Below are positions 16,537-25,305 of a stretch of DNA of 52,559 nucleotides, piece by piece; position 1 is the first letter of the stretch; the number at the start of each line of letters is the position of its first letter. Below the pieces are notes generated by a model. It was given only the letters and a program-made list of their open reading frames with translations, ran no database searches and was not told the DNA's origin. The stretch is from Bhargavaea sp. CC-171006 (GTDB lineage: Bacteria; Bacillota; Bacilli; Bacillales_A; Planococcaceae), in NCBI RefSeq assembly GCF_009761675.1, contig NZ_QUZH01000031.1:1-52559 (forward strand). Reading direction: 5' to 3'. The position numbers were made by a program, and so were the translations under genes.

Positions 16537-17103
16537 GTGGCGGAGAATAAGCATGAAATGATACTGAAGGCTGCGCAGAAGTTGTTTGCCGAGCGCGGTT
16601 ATGACGGAACAACGGTGCCGATGATTGCAGAAGAGGCGAAGGTCGGCGCGGGGACGATCTACCGATATTTCGAGAACAAGCAGAAGCTCGTGAATGAATT
16701 GTTCCGCGGATCGGTGGCGCAGTTTGCGGCCACGCTCCGGGACGGCTTTCCGGAAGAAAAGGATTTCCGGGAAAAATTCCGTCATGTGTTTTACCGGCTG
16801 ATCCGGTATTCCCGCGAGCAGCCGGAAGCTTTCCGGTTCATCAATGCGACGGTGAACGCATATTTCCTCGATGAACAGAGCAAGTCGGATTTCGAGGGCT
16901 TCATGGACTTTATCGAGCGCCACCTTGATGAGGGGAAGGAAGCGGGGCTGCTGCGCGCTCTGCCGGCCCAGGCCTTTATTGCGATTGTCTACGGGACGAT
17001 CTTCCACCTGTCCCGGATGTTTGAAGACGGGACGCTTGAGCCGTCGGATGAGCTGCTGGCCGGCCTCGAGAAAAGCTGCTGGGACGCTATCAGTGCAGAC
17101 TGA
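16537..17103 (+). CDS. TetR/AcrR-family transcriptional repressor
   Basis: 188 aa from GTG 16537, preceded by AGGAGGGG. The upstream ATG at 16489 falls inside the operator and is rejected. The N-terminal TetR domain is clear: MILKAAQKLFAERGYDGTTVPMIAEEAKVGAGTIYRYFENKQKLVNELF. The C-terminal ligand and dimer domain is helical and includes FREKFRHVFYRLIRYSREQPEAFRFI. The same 18-bp palindrome precedes this gene and lies twice before the MMPL exporter, so it most likely represses both. The inducer is unknown; a hydrophobic drug or lipid is plausible. Confidence 0.9.
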   Translation: MAENKHEMILKAAQKLFAERGYDGTTVPMIAEEAKVGAGTIYRYFENKQKLVNELFRGSVAQFAATLRDGFPEEKDFREKFRHVFYRLIRYSREQPEAFRFINATVNAYFLDEQSKSDFEGFMDFIERHLDEGKEAGLLRALPAQAFIAIVYGTIFHLSRMFEDGTLEPSDELLAGLEKSCWDAISAD

Positions 17104-17122
17104 TGGTTTTCCCATCTTAAGC

Positions 17123-17174
17123 GGAATGAATCTTCATTCCGGAACTTGCACAAAACGGAATGAACATTCATTCC
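17123..17174 (+). promoter_or_regulatory. Operators O2 and O3 before the MMPL gene
   Basis: GGAATGAATCTTCATTCC (17123-17140) and GGAATGAACATTCATTCC (17157-17174) are 18-bp palindromes differing from O1 only in the central bases. Their centres are 34 bp apart. They lie between the tetR stop and the exporter start. Confidence 0.88.
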
Positions 17175-17204
17175 TCATGCAGAGATAAGACGAAAGGTGA
17201 TCCA

Positions 17205-20200
17205 ATGATGAAATCAAAAACAGCAAGAATTACGGCGCTCGTCCTTTGGCTGGCGGCCACGGTGCTGGCCGTCGTCACGATGCCGGACATGGAACAGCTG
17301 GTCCGGGAAAAAGGGCAGGTCACGATTCCAGACTCGTTCCAGAGTGTCGTTGCGGACGAGATGGCGAAAGACCTGAGCGGGGAGGGGGACCGGTATGAGC
17401 TGATCGCCGTCTTTAACAGCGGCAATAGTGAGGCGCTGACCGAAACCCAGAAAGAAGAGATCCGGTCGGTCATCGAAGGGCTGGAATCGGACCGGGGAAA
17501 ACTCGGTATCACGGATCTTCTGACACCGTTTGACAGCGAGCAGGCGGAAGCCCAGCTTGCATCCGAAGACGGAACGACCTACCTGACCCAGATTTCTGTC
17601 GACCAGGCACAGGGTGAGCTGAAGGACGTCCGGAAAGACATCCGGGAAGCGGTTCAGGCGGACGGCATCGACACATACCTGACCGGCGCCGGTCTGATTA
17701 CCGATGACTTCTCGAGCTCGACGCAGGACGGGGTGAAAAAGACCGAGCTGATCGCGGTGGTCTTTATCGTGCTGATCCTGATCGCGGTGTTCCGCTCGCC
17801 GGTCGTGCCGTTTATCTCGCTGCTCGGAGTCGGGGTGTCGTACCTCGTCTCGCTTGGCGTCGTCACACAGATGGTCGACAAGTTGGACTTCCCGTTTTCG
17901 AACTTCACGCAGGTGTTCCTCGTCGTCATTCTGTTCGGGATCGGGACCGACTACAACATCCTGCTGTTCACGCGCTTCAAGGAGGAACTGAGCCGCCAGG
18001 AAAGCAAGGTGGCCGCCCTTATTGAAACGTATCGGACCGCCGGGAAAACGGTGCTTTACAGCGGCGTCGCGGTCATGATCGGTGTCGCAGTGCTTGCGCT
18101 TGCCGAGTTCTCGCTGTACCAGTCGACGTCCGCGATCGGCATCGGCGTCGCGGTGCTGCTGCTTGTCCTCATGACGCTGAATCCGTTCTTCATGGCGCTT
18201 CTCGGCCGGAAGATGTTCTGGCCGTCGAAGAAGTTCGAAGGACACGGCGACAGCAAGCTCTGGCATTTCCTGTCCAGACAGTCGGTGCTCCGGCCGTTTC
18301 TCGCCGTACTGTTCACGCTCGCAATCTGCGTACCGTTCATCCTTCTGCATGACGGGACGCTGAACTACAACGACCTGTACGAAGTGGACGATAAATACGA
18401 ATCCAAGCAGGGCATCAACGTGATCGAAAAGCACTTTGAACCGGGCTTTTCGTCTCCTGCGACCATCCTGATCCAGACGGACGAACCGATGGATTCACAG
18501 GAAGATCTAAAGACATTGGATGAACTGGCCGCCAAGATCGGCAAGGTCGATGGCGTCTCCAAAGTGCTGTCACCGACAAGACCTGCCGGCGAACGCATTG
18601 GCGAACTCTATATCGACGACCAGTCCAGGACGCTGAACAGCGGGCTCGGCGATGCCAAATCGGGTGTTGAAGAGATCCGTGGCGGCCTGACGGATGCGGA
18701 AGGCCAGGTCGGCAGCGGAAGCAGCACCGACCTTTCCAATGTCCAGCGCCTGATTGACGGCACCGGCGAACTGAGCCGGGGCGCGGTCTCACTGCAGGAC
18801 GCGCTCGGCCAGGTGACGTCCGGCATGCAGGACGGGGCAGCAGGTGCCGGAGACATCCGGCAGGGCCTCTCATCGGTCAATGAAAACGTGCAGACCCTCC
18901 AAAATGGGGTCGCAGAACTTCAAGACGGCTATACGGCGATTGAATCGGGCCTCGGCTCGTTCACACAGTACTTTAATGGCATCCGCGAAGCGGTGGCCGG
19001 TGCACAGGGAGCGTTCGGCCAGATCGAGGCCTCGCTGGGCGCACTGATCGAAAGCAACCCTGACATGGCGCAGGATCCGAATGTCCAGCAGGCACTCGGA
19101 ACGGCCAAAGCGGCCCAGGAACAGCTCAGCGGCCTGACCGCGCAACTGGACGAGATGACGCCGCAGTATGAGGGTGCGCTTGCCAAGTTCCGCGAAGCGA
19201 ACGCCTCGCTTCAGTCCGTGGAAGACGGCCTTGCCGCCCTGCAGACAGGGGTCGGCCAGCTTCAGTCCGGCGCATCCGAACTGGAATCGGGCCTGAATGA
19301 TGGGGCAGCCGGCGCCGGTCGGATCCAGCAGGAATCCGGCGGGCTCGCGACCGGTCTGGATACGGTCAATGACGGACAGCGGCAACTGCTGGCCGGGCTC
19401 TCCGACCTCCAGGAAAAGATGGGTCAGCTTCAGTCCGGACTCGCGGCGAGTACGGAAGGTCTAGGCCAGGTCAGCGAAGGGCTGGAAGAGGCCCAGAGCT
19501 ACCTCGGCGGCCTGAGCGACTCGGAAGCTTCCGGCGCGTTCTTTGTTCCGGAAGATGTCCTGGAAGGCGAGGACTTCCAGCAGGCCCTCGATATGTACAT
19601 GTCGCCTGACCGGAAAACTGCTCAGATGACGGTCATCCTCGACGTCAACCCGTTCTCCGCGGAAGCGATGGATGTCGTCCAGGTGGTCCGCGACCAGGCA
19701 CAGTCCGCAGTAAAAGGAACGGAACTTGCGGAGGCAGACATGGCCGTCGGCGGCAAATCTTCCGAGAACGCCGATCTCCAGGAAATGTCGTCAGGCGACT
19801 TTAGCAGGACGGCAACGATCATGCTGGTCGGCATCGCGATCGTGCTGATTTTCATCACGCGCTCCGTGCTCCAGCCGATCTTCATCATCATCTCGCTGAT
19901 CCTGTCCTACTTCACGGCCCTCGGCGCCACCGAGATGCTGAGCAGCTGGTTCCTCGACATGAGCGAACTCGGCTGGAACGTACCGTTCTTCAGCTTCATC
20001 ATGATTGTCGCGCTGGGTGTCGACTACAGCATTTTCCTCATGATGCGCTATAAGGAGACTGACGGAGATCCAAAACGCGCGATCGTCGATGCCGCCCGCC
20101 ACATGGGCAGTGTCGTCATTTCGGCCGCGATCATCCTCGGCGGCACATTCGCCGCGCTGATCCCGTCCGGCATCCTGACGCTCATCCAGGTTGCGATCGT

Positions 20201-20297
20201 CGTCATCGTCGGACTCGTCCTCCTGGCCTTCATCATGATGCCGATCCTGCTTCCGGCACTGATTGCGCTCTCGGACAGGACGAAACTGGAGAATTAA
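17205..20297 (+). CDS. MMPL/RND-type exporter with long periplasmic-style insert
   Basis: 1030 aa. Start ATG 17205 or 17208, with AAAGGTGA upstream; the upstream ATG overlaps operator O3. RND layout: TM1 near residue 10, a first extracytoplasmic domain (about 30-185), helices 2-6 (about 190-390) with GIGTDYNILLFTRFKEEL carrying the proton-relay Asp, a very large second insert (about 390-850), then the C-terminal helix bundle with ALGVDYSIFLMMRYKET. The insert holds many hydrophilic SGL/LQxG-type repeats (GVAELQDGYTAIESGL, LQSGASELESGL), like YhgE/Pip and YdgH proteins. Probably exports lipids or drugs, controlled by the adjacent TetR. Confidence 0.9.
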   Translation: MMKSKTARITALVLWLAATVLAVVTMPDMEQLVREKGQVTIPDSFQSVVADEMAKDLSGEGDRYELIAVFNSGNSEALTETQKEEIRSVIEGLESDRGKLGITDLLTPFDSEQAEAQLASEDGTTYLTQISVDQAQGELKDVRKDIREAVQADGIDTYLTGAGLITDDFSSSTQDGVKKTELIAVVFIVLILIAVFRSPVVPFISLLGVGVSYLVSLGVVTQMVDKLDFPFSNFTQVFLVVILFGIGTDYNILLFTRFKEELSRQESKVAALIETYRTAGKTVLYSGVAVMIGVAVLALAEFSLYQSTSAIGIGVAVLLLVLMTLNPFFMALLGRKMFWPSKKFEGHGDSKLWHFLSRQSVLRPFLAVLFTLAICVPFILLHDGTLNYNDLYEVDDKYESKQGINVIEKHFEPGFSSPATILIQTDEPMDSQEDLKTLDELAAKIGKVDGVSKVLSPTRPAGERIGELYIDDQSRTLNSGLGDAKSGVEEIRGGLTDAEGQVGSGSSTDLSNVQRLIDGTGELSRGAVSLQDALGQVTSGMQDGAAGAGDIRQGLSSVNENVQTLQNGVAELQDGYTAIESGLGSFTQYFNGIREAVAGAQGAFGQIEASLGALIESNPDMAQDPNVQQALGTAKAAQEQLSGLTAQLDEMTPQYEGALAKFREANASLQSVEDGLAALQTGVGQLQSGASELESGLNDGAAGAGRIQQESGGLATGLDTVNDGQRQLLAGLSDLQEKMGQLQSGLAASTEGLGQVSEGLEEAQSYLGGLSDSEASGAFFVPEDVLEGEDFQQALDMYMSPDRKTAQMTVILDVNPFSAEAMDVVQVVRDQAQSAVKGTELAEADMAVGGKSSENADLQEMSSGDFSRTATIMLVGIAIVLIFITRSVLQPIFIIISLILSYFTALGATEMLSSWFLDMSELGWNVPFFSFIMIVALGVDYSIFLMMRYKETDGDPKRAIVDAARHMGSVVISAAIILGGTFAALIPSGILTLIQVAIVVIVGLVLLAFIMMPILLPALIALSDRTKLEN

Positions 20298-20302
20298 ACA
20301 AG

Positions 20303-20337
20303 AAAGCCTCCGAACCGATCATGGTTCGGAGGCTTTT
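20303..20337 (+). terminator. Terminator after the MMPL gene
   Basis: Stem AAAGCCTCCGAACC / GGTTCGGAGGCTTT, loop GATCAT. Confidence 0.92.
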
Positions 20338-20403
20338 GCCGTGTGAAGGAGAACGGGAACGGGAAAGAGAATGTTACTGAACAAGGATTCAGGAGGGATA
20401 CTG

Positions 20404-20820
20404 ATGAGCGGAAAGTTGTTGAGAGTCGGCACGGTCTACATTCCGGTGACGGATGTGGAACAATCTGCCGGATGGTATGCGGATCACTTAGGTGCGGAAG
20501 TCAGTTACCGGGACGAGGACAAAGCAATCGTCAATCTTGCGGACCAAAGCTTTTTTCTTGTGAAAGCGGCGGAAGGCGAATGCTCGAATTTCATCGATAT
20601 CCACGGGAAGGAGCGGTTTTCGCTGACCTTCGAGGTGAATGGCCTGGAGGCTCTTGAATCCGTCCATGAGGAATTCAGGGTTAAAGGAATCCATGTCGGT
20701 GACATCGAAGACCGGGGCCATGCCGGGCGGAATTTTGTGTTCGATGATCCGGATGGCAACCGGTTCGATGTATGGAGCGAACTGAGCCCGGCCTACAAAG
20801 AGAAATTCCTTTCGCATTAA
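20404..20820 (+). CDS. VOC-superfamily protein
   Basis: 138 aa from ATG 20404 with CAGGAGGGAT upstream; an earlier in-frame start at 20371 has none. A single VOC module: VGTVYIPVTDVEQSAGWYADHLGAEV at the start and NFVFDDPDGNRFDVWSEL at the end with the terminal metal-ligand-type acidic position. Substrate unknown. Monocistronic, and convergent with the membrane gene that ends at 20829, with no strong terminator between. Confidence 0.75.
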   Translation: MSGKLLRVGTVYIPVTDVEQSAGWYADHLGAEVSYRDEDKAIVNLADQSFFLVKAAEGECSNFIDIHGKERFSLTFEVNGLEALESVHEEFRVKGIHVGDIEDRGHAGRNFVFDDPDGNRFDVWSELSPAYKEKFLSH

Positions 20821-20828
20821 GTTGGGGT

Positions 20829-21248
20829 TCAGACATAACGCCTGATGAGTCCGCCGACCGCCCAGCCGAACACGGCATGGCCGAGCGTCCACCAGATCCA
20901 CGCCTCGCCGTCAGAGAAGTCCGGAGGTTGCTCGGATAGCGCCGTCAGCGAAAACAGCAGCCCGCCGCCGATTGAATAGACGGCTATGTACGGCGCAATT
21001 TGCTTCTCCATCCCGAACGGCCTCAGCAGGTAATACAGCACGACCGCACTCACGATGCAGGTGATGTTGTGGAACATGAACCCGACCAGCCATACGGGCT
21101 CCCAGGTGTTGACGACCGGTATGTAGTCAAAGTTGAACAAAAGCACATATGCCGGGCTTCCGGTCACCCATTGGATCACTTTCATGACCGCAATCAGCAC
21201 CAAACCCGCTATAAAACCGATGAGTGCAAGCTTTCCGACCTTTTTCAT
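20829..21248 (-). CDS. Four-helix membrane protein, paralogue of 23706-24140
   Basis: 139 aa. Four hydrophobic segments lie near residues 8-25, 50-75, 85-105 and 115-135. Diagnostic pieces are VLLFNFDYIPVVN (about 35-47), MFHNITCIVSAV and WWTLGHAVFGWAVGGL at the C-terminus. The gene at 23706-24140 has matching TLLMNVDYIPVVN and WWLAGHALYGTVLGWL, so the two are paralogues 2.5 kb apart in the same orientation. GGGGTGG precedes the ATG. No function recognised. The conserved NxDYIPVVN loop is probably extracytoplasmic. Confidence 0.75.
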   Translation of the reverse strand: MKKVGKLALIGFIAGLVLIAVMKVIQWVTGSPAYVLLFNFDYIPVVNTWEPVWLVGFMFHNITCIVSAVVLYYLLRPFGMEKQIAPYIAVYSIGGGLLFSLTALSEQPPDFSDGEAWIWWTLGHAVFGWAVGGLIRRYV

Positions 21249-21356
21249 TGTCTGCCACCCCGGAATCCTGAGAATAGTTTTCTATTCCCCGGCTCCGGAC
21301 GGACAAACAGAATCAAATAGTAAAGTGAGAGCCAATCAGGAAAGGAGTTGGAGAGG

Positions 21357-22235
21357 ATGGATCATCAGACGGAATGGAGACTGGACGCCGCCCGCGCGCT
21401 CGCGGAGAAACTGAAAGGGAAAGCCGGCATCCGGGCAATCATCGCCGGGGGTTCTGCGGCTCGCGGCTATGCGGATGTCTATTCGGACCTGGAACTGATC
21501 GCCTACTGGGACAGGGTGCCGGGCACAGAGGAAAAACGGGTCATCTCAGGAGAACTGGGTGCCGTCCACCGTTATCCGGAAATCGATCATGGCCATGAGA
21601 GCGCACTCGAGATCGAAGGCTTCCCGGTGGATCTGTGGCATAAGTCTATAACGGAGGAAGAGGATGTCCTTGACCGCGTGATGAAGGACCTCAGCACCGA
21701 TCTAGTGGACAACAATGTGGTTGACACGGTGCGAACCGGCATCCCGCTGTACGGGGAGGAACTGGTTCAGGGGTGGCAGAAGAGGACAGAGCCGTACCCG
21801 GATGAGCTGGCCCGCCGTTTCCTGGATGAGTATCTGCCGCACTTTCATCTGCGCCAGGTCCAATTCGCGGCCCACCGCAACAATCCGGCTGCTTTCTATA
21901 ACATCCTGAGCAACATCCATTCCAGCCTTTTCATCGTCCTCTTGGCGTTGAACGGCTCCTATTTCCCGACCTATAAATGGATGTTCAAGCGGCTTCACGA
22001 ACTGCCGGCCAAACCGGAAAACCTGGAATGGCGGCTGAGGGAGATGTACAGGGAAGCCCCGACTGACGCGGCTGATAGACTTCGGGAAGTGCTTGGAGAA
22101 ACGTTGGAGCTTGTGGAAGCGCAATATCCGGATCTTGATATCGATTTTCCAGATACGGCGTGGACCAGCCATTGCCGGAGCGGTTCTCTGACAGTCCGTT
22201 TGATCCGAATAAACAGGGATAAGGAGATGGATTGA
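21357..22235 (+). CDS. Nucleotidyltransferase-fold protein
   Basis: 292 aa from ATG 21357 with AAAGGAG 9 nt upstream (TTG 21348 is the alternative). The N-terminal nucleotidyltransferase motif GGSAARGYADVYSDLELIAYW (about 31-51) fits the Gly-Ser plus acidic-x-acidic pattern of MNT/aminoglycoside-type transferases, with a further acidic strand VDLWHKS. The C-terminal half is helical (HLRQVQFAAHRNNPAAFYNILSNI). It probably moves a nucleotidyl group onto a small molecule or protein. Resistance is possible but not shown. The HAD gene starts directly after its stop codon. Confidence 0.7.
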   Translation: MDHQTEWRLDAARALAEKLKGKAGIRAIIAGGSAARGYADVYSDLELIAYWDRVPGTEEKRVISGELGAVHRYPEIDHGHESALEIEGFPVDLWHKSITEEEDVLDRVMKDLSTDLVDNNVVDTVRTGIPLYGEELVQGWQKRTEPYPDELARRFLDEYLPHFHLRQVQFAAHRNNPAAFYNILSNIHSSLFIVLLALNGSYFPTYKWMFKRLHELPAKPENLEWRLREMYREAPTDAADRLREVLGETLELVEAQYPDLDIDFPDTAWTSHCRSGSLTVRLIRINRDKEMD

Positions 22236-22856
22236 GTGTATAACACCATTATTTTCGATGTCGACGGTACGCTGATTGATACGGAAAAAGCCGTCTTGGG
22301 TTCGCTCCAGAAAATGCTGAAAGAAGACTATGGCAAACAGGTGCCGATGGAAGAGCTGACGTTCGTTCTTGGAATCCCGGGCTCCAGTTCACTTCCCCGG
22401 CTGAATATCAAGGATGTCGATCAGGCAAACGAACGATGGAATCATTTCATGAAAGATTTCTTTCATGAGATCAAGGTGTTTGACGGCATTAAGGGAGTAT
22501 TGGAGACCTTGGAGGACCGGGAATTTGCTGTGGGGATCGTGACCTCAAAAACGAATCAGGAAATCATAGATGACTTCGAGCCATTCGGACTTTCAGGTTA
22601 TATGACGTATACGGTCTCCGCCGATGACACCGAAAAACACAAACCGAACCCTGATCCGTTGTTGAAGTTTCTTGAGGTTTCGGGCGCTGATCCGAAGACA
22701 TCGATCTACATAGGGGACACGGTTTACGACTATGAATGTGCAAGGGATGCAGGCATCGACTTCGGTTTGGCATTGTGGGGCTGCAAACATCCGGAGCGGA
22801 TTTCCGCGACTTACAACTTTGAGAAACCCCAGGATATCATTCGGATTCTTGGATAA
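22236..22856 (+). CDS. HAD-family phosphatase (phosphoglycolate phosphatase-like)
   Basis: 206 aa. Start GTG 22236 immediately after the upstream TGA, so probably coupled. HAD motif I DVDGTLIDTE (9-18) carries the nucleophile and acid/base Asp. Motif II is VTSKTNQEI. Motif III is Lys in KHKPNPDP. Motif IV is GDTVYDYECARDAG. The small helical cap after motif I fits the PGP/beta-PGM group. Substrate unknown. Twelve bases separate it from the following GNAT gene. Confidence 0.82.
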   Translation: MYNTIIFDVDGTLIDTEKAVLGSLQKMLKEDYGKQVPMEELTFVLGIPGSSSLPRLNIKDVDQANERWNHFMKDFFHEIKVFDGIKGVLETLEDREFAVGIVTSKTNQEIIDDFEPFGLSGYMTYTVSADDTEKHKPNPDPLLKFLEVSGADPKTSIYIGDTVYDYECARDAGIDFGLALWGCKHPERISATYNFEKPQDIIRILG

Positions 22857-22868
22857 GAGGAGAAGACA

Positions 22869-23705
22869 ATGATCAAGGAATTGAAACAAACCGATTTCCA
22901 AAAGTGCAGGGCTTTGCTGAATGAACAGGGCCAGTTGGAAGCGAAAGCGATTGTTGAAGGGGTGAATCCGGGCCGGATTTTTGTGGATGATGTGGAGGCC
23001 CCTGCATCCGGACTGATTTGGTTGGGAAACAACGATGGGTTTTTGTTTATCGGGGATGAAAAGAATCAGGGGTTCAACGCTGGAATCAATCATTTCATCG
23101 ATAACGTCATCCAGCCGGAGGCGAAGAAGGCCGGATTAACTTGGTTCGAGGGTATTGGGAACCATTCTGGTTGGAATGAGACGATTGAAAAGGCGTTTGA
23201 ATCGCGGGATTTAGGAAGCTGGAATCAGAAGGTGTATACCTTGGGGAAAGAGGAGTTTGATTCCGGCTTGGCATTTCCTCTTGAAGACGGATATGCGATT
23301 AAAAAGATAAGCAAAACACTTTTTGAAAACGGCAATCAATTGATCAGCAACATCGGTTTTCTGCATTCCAAAATACTTGAATTCTGGCCTTCACCTGAAA
23401 GCTTCTTCCAAACAGGTGTGGGTTATTGTGCGGTTACCGAAAATGAAGTGGTCAGTGTCTGTTTTTCCGGGTTTGTCGTGGACCATGTTCACTGTGTGGA
23501 CATTGAGACACTGAAAGAACATCAGGGAAAAAAGCTGGCGCAACGTGTGGCTGTTGCTTTTGTGAAGGATTGTCTGGAACGTGGTCTTCTCCCTTATTGG
23601 GACTGTATGGAGTCCAACAAGGGTTCCGTTGCAGTCGCAGAGAATCTGGGATTCAGAAATGCTTTTGACTATAAGGGATATGAATTTAAGCTGGAAGGTA
23701 ACTGA
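22869..23705 (+). CDS. GNAT-family acetyltransferase
   Basis: 278 aa, longer than simple GNATs, matching the two-part group with a degenerate N-terminal half (about 1-125) and a catalytic C-terminal half. The second half shows the expected beta strands and acetyl-CoA region: GYCAVTENEVVSVCFSGFV, HCVDIETLKEHQGKKLAQRVAVAFV, then WDCMESNKGSVAVAENLGF. The usual R/QxxGxG/A is replaced by HQGKKLA, a tolerated variant. AGAGGAG lies upstream of the ATG. Base composition becomes more AT-rich here than in neighbouring genes. Substrate unknown. Confidence 0.75.
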   Translation: MIKELKQTDFQKCRALLNEQGQLEAKAIVEGVNPGRIFVDDVEAPASGLIWLGNNDGFLFIGDEKNQGFNAGINHFIDNVIQPEAKKAGLTWFEGIGNHSGWNETIEKAFESRDLGSWNQKVYTLGKEEFDSGLAFPLEDGYAIKKISKTLFENGNQLISNIGFLHSKILEFWPSPESFFQTGVGYCAVTENEVVSVCFSGFVVDHVHCVDIETLKEHQGKKLAQRVAVAFVKDCLERGLLPYWDCMESNKGSVAVAENLGFRNAFDYKGYEFKLEGN

Positions 23706-24140
23706 TCAGTCTTCCGTTTCCCGATTGAGCCACCCCAGTACGGTGCCGTAAAGTGCATGTCCTGCGAGCCACCAGGCGAGCGACGCCCAGTCGCCGGGTG
23801 CCGGCGTGCGGTCAGACAGGGAAGTGACCGGCCATATCAGGACACCGATCAGTGTATTTACGGTGACGAGCCAGACGATGACGCGGGAGCCGAGCATCCT
23901 CATCCGCCTGACGAGCCACAGGAGAACGACCGAGAGAATGACCGACACGACCAGGTGGAAGAGGAATTCGACCGTAGCAGGATAGGTGACCGAGTTCACA
24001 ACCGGAATATAGTCGACATTCATAAGCAGCGTGTACACACGCCGGCCGCTCTGTTCTTCAACCGCCCAGAGGAATGCTCCAAGCAGGATGCCGCCGATGA
24101 TTCCGGCACCGATGCCGTGCCAAATCCATTTCCGTCTCAA
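23706..24140 (-). CDS. Four-helix membrane protein, paralogue of 20829-21248
   Basis: 144 aa from TTG 24140; GGAGGTGA spans the GTG at 24149, making the later TTG the better-spaced start. Four hydrophobic segments are present. TLLMNVDYIPVVN, EFLFHLVVSVILSVVLLW and WWLAGHALYGTVLGWL match the paralogue. The stop lies immediately against the end of the GNAT gene, so transcripts converge. The upstream (divergent) side carries an inverted repeat array. Function not recognised. Confidence 0.72.
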   Translation of the reverse strand: MRRKWIWHGIGAGIIGGILLGAFLWAVEEQSGRRVYTLLMNVDYIPVVNSVTYPATVEFLFHLVVSVILSVVLLWLVRRMRMLGSRVIVWLVTVNTLIGVLIWPVTSLSDRTPAPGDWASLAWWLAGHALYGTVLGWLNRETED

Positions 24141-24222
24141 TCCGGTCACCTCCCATCTTTCTCCAAGTGTACAGGATTAGGAGAAGGATGTTAATCGGCG
24201 GATGCAGGTAGCGCTCCGCCGG

Positions 24223-24366
24223 TTTTGTCATTCATCGGCTTAGTTTCGTCATTCAACCAATTAATTTCGTCATGCGTGACCGTTTTCACAGCGAATGACG
24301 AAACTGGAAGGCGGAATGACGAGATTGCAGTCTCCAATGACGAAATTGCGAATCGGAATGACGAAA
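24223..24366. repeat. Inverted array B of GAATGACGAAA units (3 reverse, 4 forward)
   Basis: Reverse copies (TTTCGTCATTC type) at 24223, 24244 and 24265. Forward copies at 24293, 24314, 24335 and 24356. Within each half the spacing is exactly 21 bp. Spacer sequences differ. The array lies between the divergent starts of the membrane gene (24140) and the HIT gene (24391), so it would be transcribed in or sit beside both promoters. Its forward spacers CTGGAAGGCG and TTGCGAATC also occur in array C. Confidence 0.92.
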
Positions 24367-24390
24367 TCAATTTTGGAAGGGGAAAAGTCT

Positions 24391-24801
24391 ATGCCGTCCT
24401 GTATCTTTTGCGACATCATCAATCGGAAAGCCGAAGCAAATATCGTCTATGAGGATGAACTTGTCTGCTGTTTCCTGGACAAGTTTCCGATCAACCCGGG
24501 ACATATTCTTGTCGTGCCGAAGCGGCATGCTGTGGAGTTCACCGAGGTGGATCCGAAGAGCCTGCAGTCGGTGATTCTCGCTGCCCAAAAAGCCGCGCGG
24601 GCAATCGAGTCAACCCTCGGTACCGACGGCATCACCGTCATGCAGAACAACGGGGCATTCAAGGATGTGGAGCATTATCATATGCACATAGTTCCCCGAT
24701 ACATAGGAGACGGATTCGGCTGGACGGAGCCGGAGATCGACGCAGCTACGGTCGACTTTCACTCCTTAGAAAAGAAGTTCAGGGGAGCGATGGCAGAATG
24801 A
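24391..24801 (+). CDS. HIT-family nucleotide-binding hydrolase
   Basis: 136 aa from ATG 24391 with GGAAGGGG upstream, just after array B. Earlier in-frame ATGs belong to the repeats. Typical HIT protein: CxxC-type Cys4/Cys7 (CIFCDII), KFPINPGHILVVPKRH, the QNNGAF strand and the catalytic triad HYHMHIVPR. Such proteins cleave adenylylated or dinucleoside compounds. It overlaps the following GNAT gene by 4 bp (ATGA), forming a two-gene unit bracketed by arrays B and C. Confidence 0.9.
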   Translation: MPSCIFCDIINRKAEANIVYEDELVCCFLDKFPINPGHILVVPKRHAVEFTEVDPKSLQSVILAAQKAARAIESTLGTDGITVMQNNGAFKDVEHYHMHIVPRYIGDGFGWTEPEIDAATVDFHSLEKKFRGAMAE

Positions 24802-25301
24802 CCATGCAAAGCGCCCGATGTGTATTGGCGCCGCCGGCTGCAGAGGACCTGAATAACGTCAAATTGCTTTACGGGGATGAGCAAGTACGCGCCTATCTCG
24901 GCGGAACAAGAGAGGCGACTGAAGTGGAGAAGGCCTTCGCTGACATGCTCGAGAATCCTGACGGTTGCTGGGTGATCCGGCAGCAGAATGACGGGGAATT
25001 CATCGGAACCATTTCACTGGATCTCCACCATGACGGGGAGGCGCTGGAGATTTCCTATCAGCTTCTGCCTGAGTTCTGGGGCAGGGGGTATGGAACCGAA
25101 GCAGTCAGGGAAGTGATCCGACATGCCTTCCGCAACCTTGGCCAGGAGCGCTTGCTCGCGGAAACCCAGGCCGCCAACACCGCCTCCCGCCGGCTGCTGG
25201 AGCGGCTGGGAATGAAAGAGGAGCGGCGAGTTAAACGGTTTGGGGAGAAGCAGGTCATCTATTCGCTTAGCCGGGAGAGTTTTGGGATGGATGAATCGTA
25301 G
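24798..25301 (+). CDS. RimJ/RimL-like GNAT acetyltransferase
   Basis: 167 aa, intact. Pieces of the fold: FIGTISLDLHHDG, LEISYQLLPEFWGRGYGTEAV (acetyl-CoA pyrophosphate loop GRGYG) and LLAETQAANTASRRLLERLGM. Translationally coupled to the HIT gene by ATGA. It probably acetylates a small molecule or an N-terminal amine. Array C follows it immediately, and a terminator lies after that, so the array is within the transcript. Confidence 0.82.
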   Translation: MTMQSARCVLAPPAAEDLNNVKLLYGDEQVRAYLGGTREATEVEKAFADMLENPDGCWVIRQQNDGEFIGTISLDLHHDGEALEISYQLLPEFWGRGYGTEAVREVIRHAFRNLGQERLLAETQAANTASRRLLERLGMKEERRVKRFGEKQVIYSLSRESFGMDES

Positions 25302-25305
25302 CCGA

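Noticed and set aside
17160-17204. Upstream ATG start for the MMPL exporter
   Set aside because: It lies within operator O3 with no ribosome site; ATG 17205/17208 follows AAAGGTGA.
24295-24390. N-terminal extension of the HIT protein through array B
   Set aside because: Those ATGs belong to repeat cores. The conserved protein starts at MPSCIFC, preceded by GGAAGGGG.
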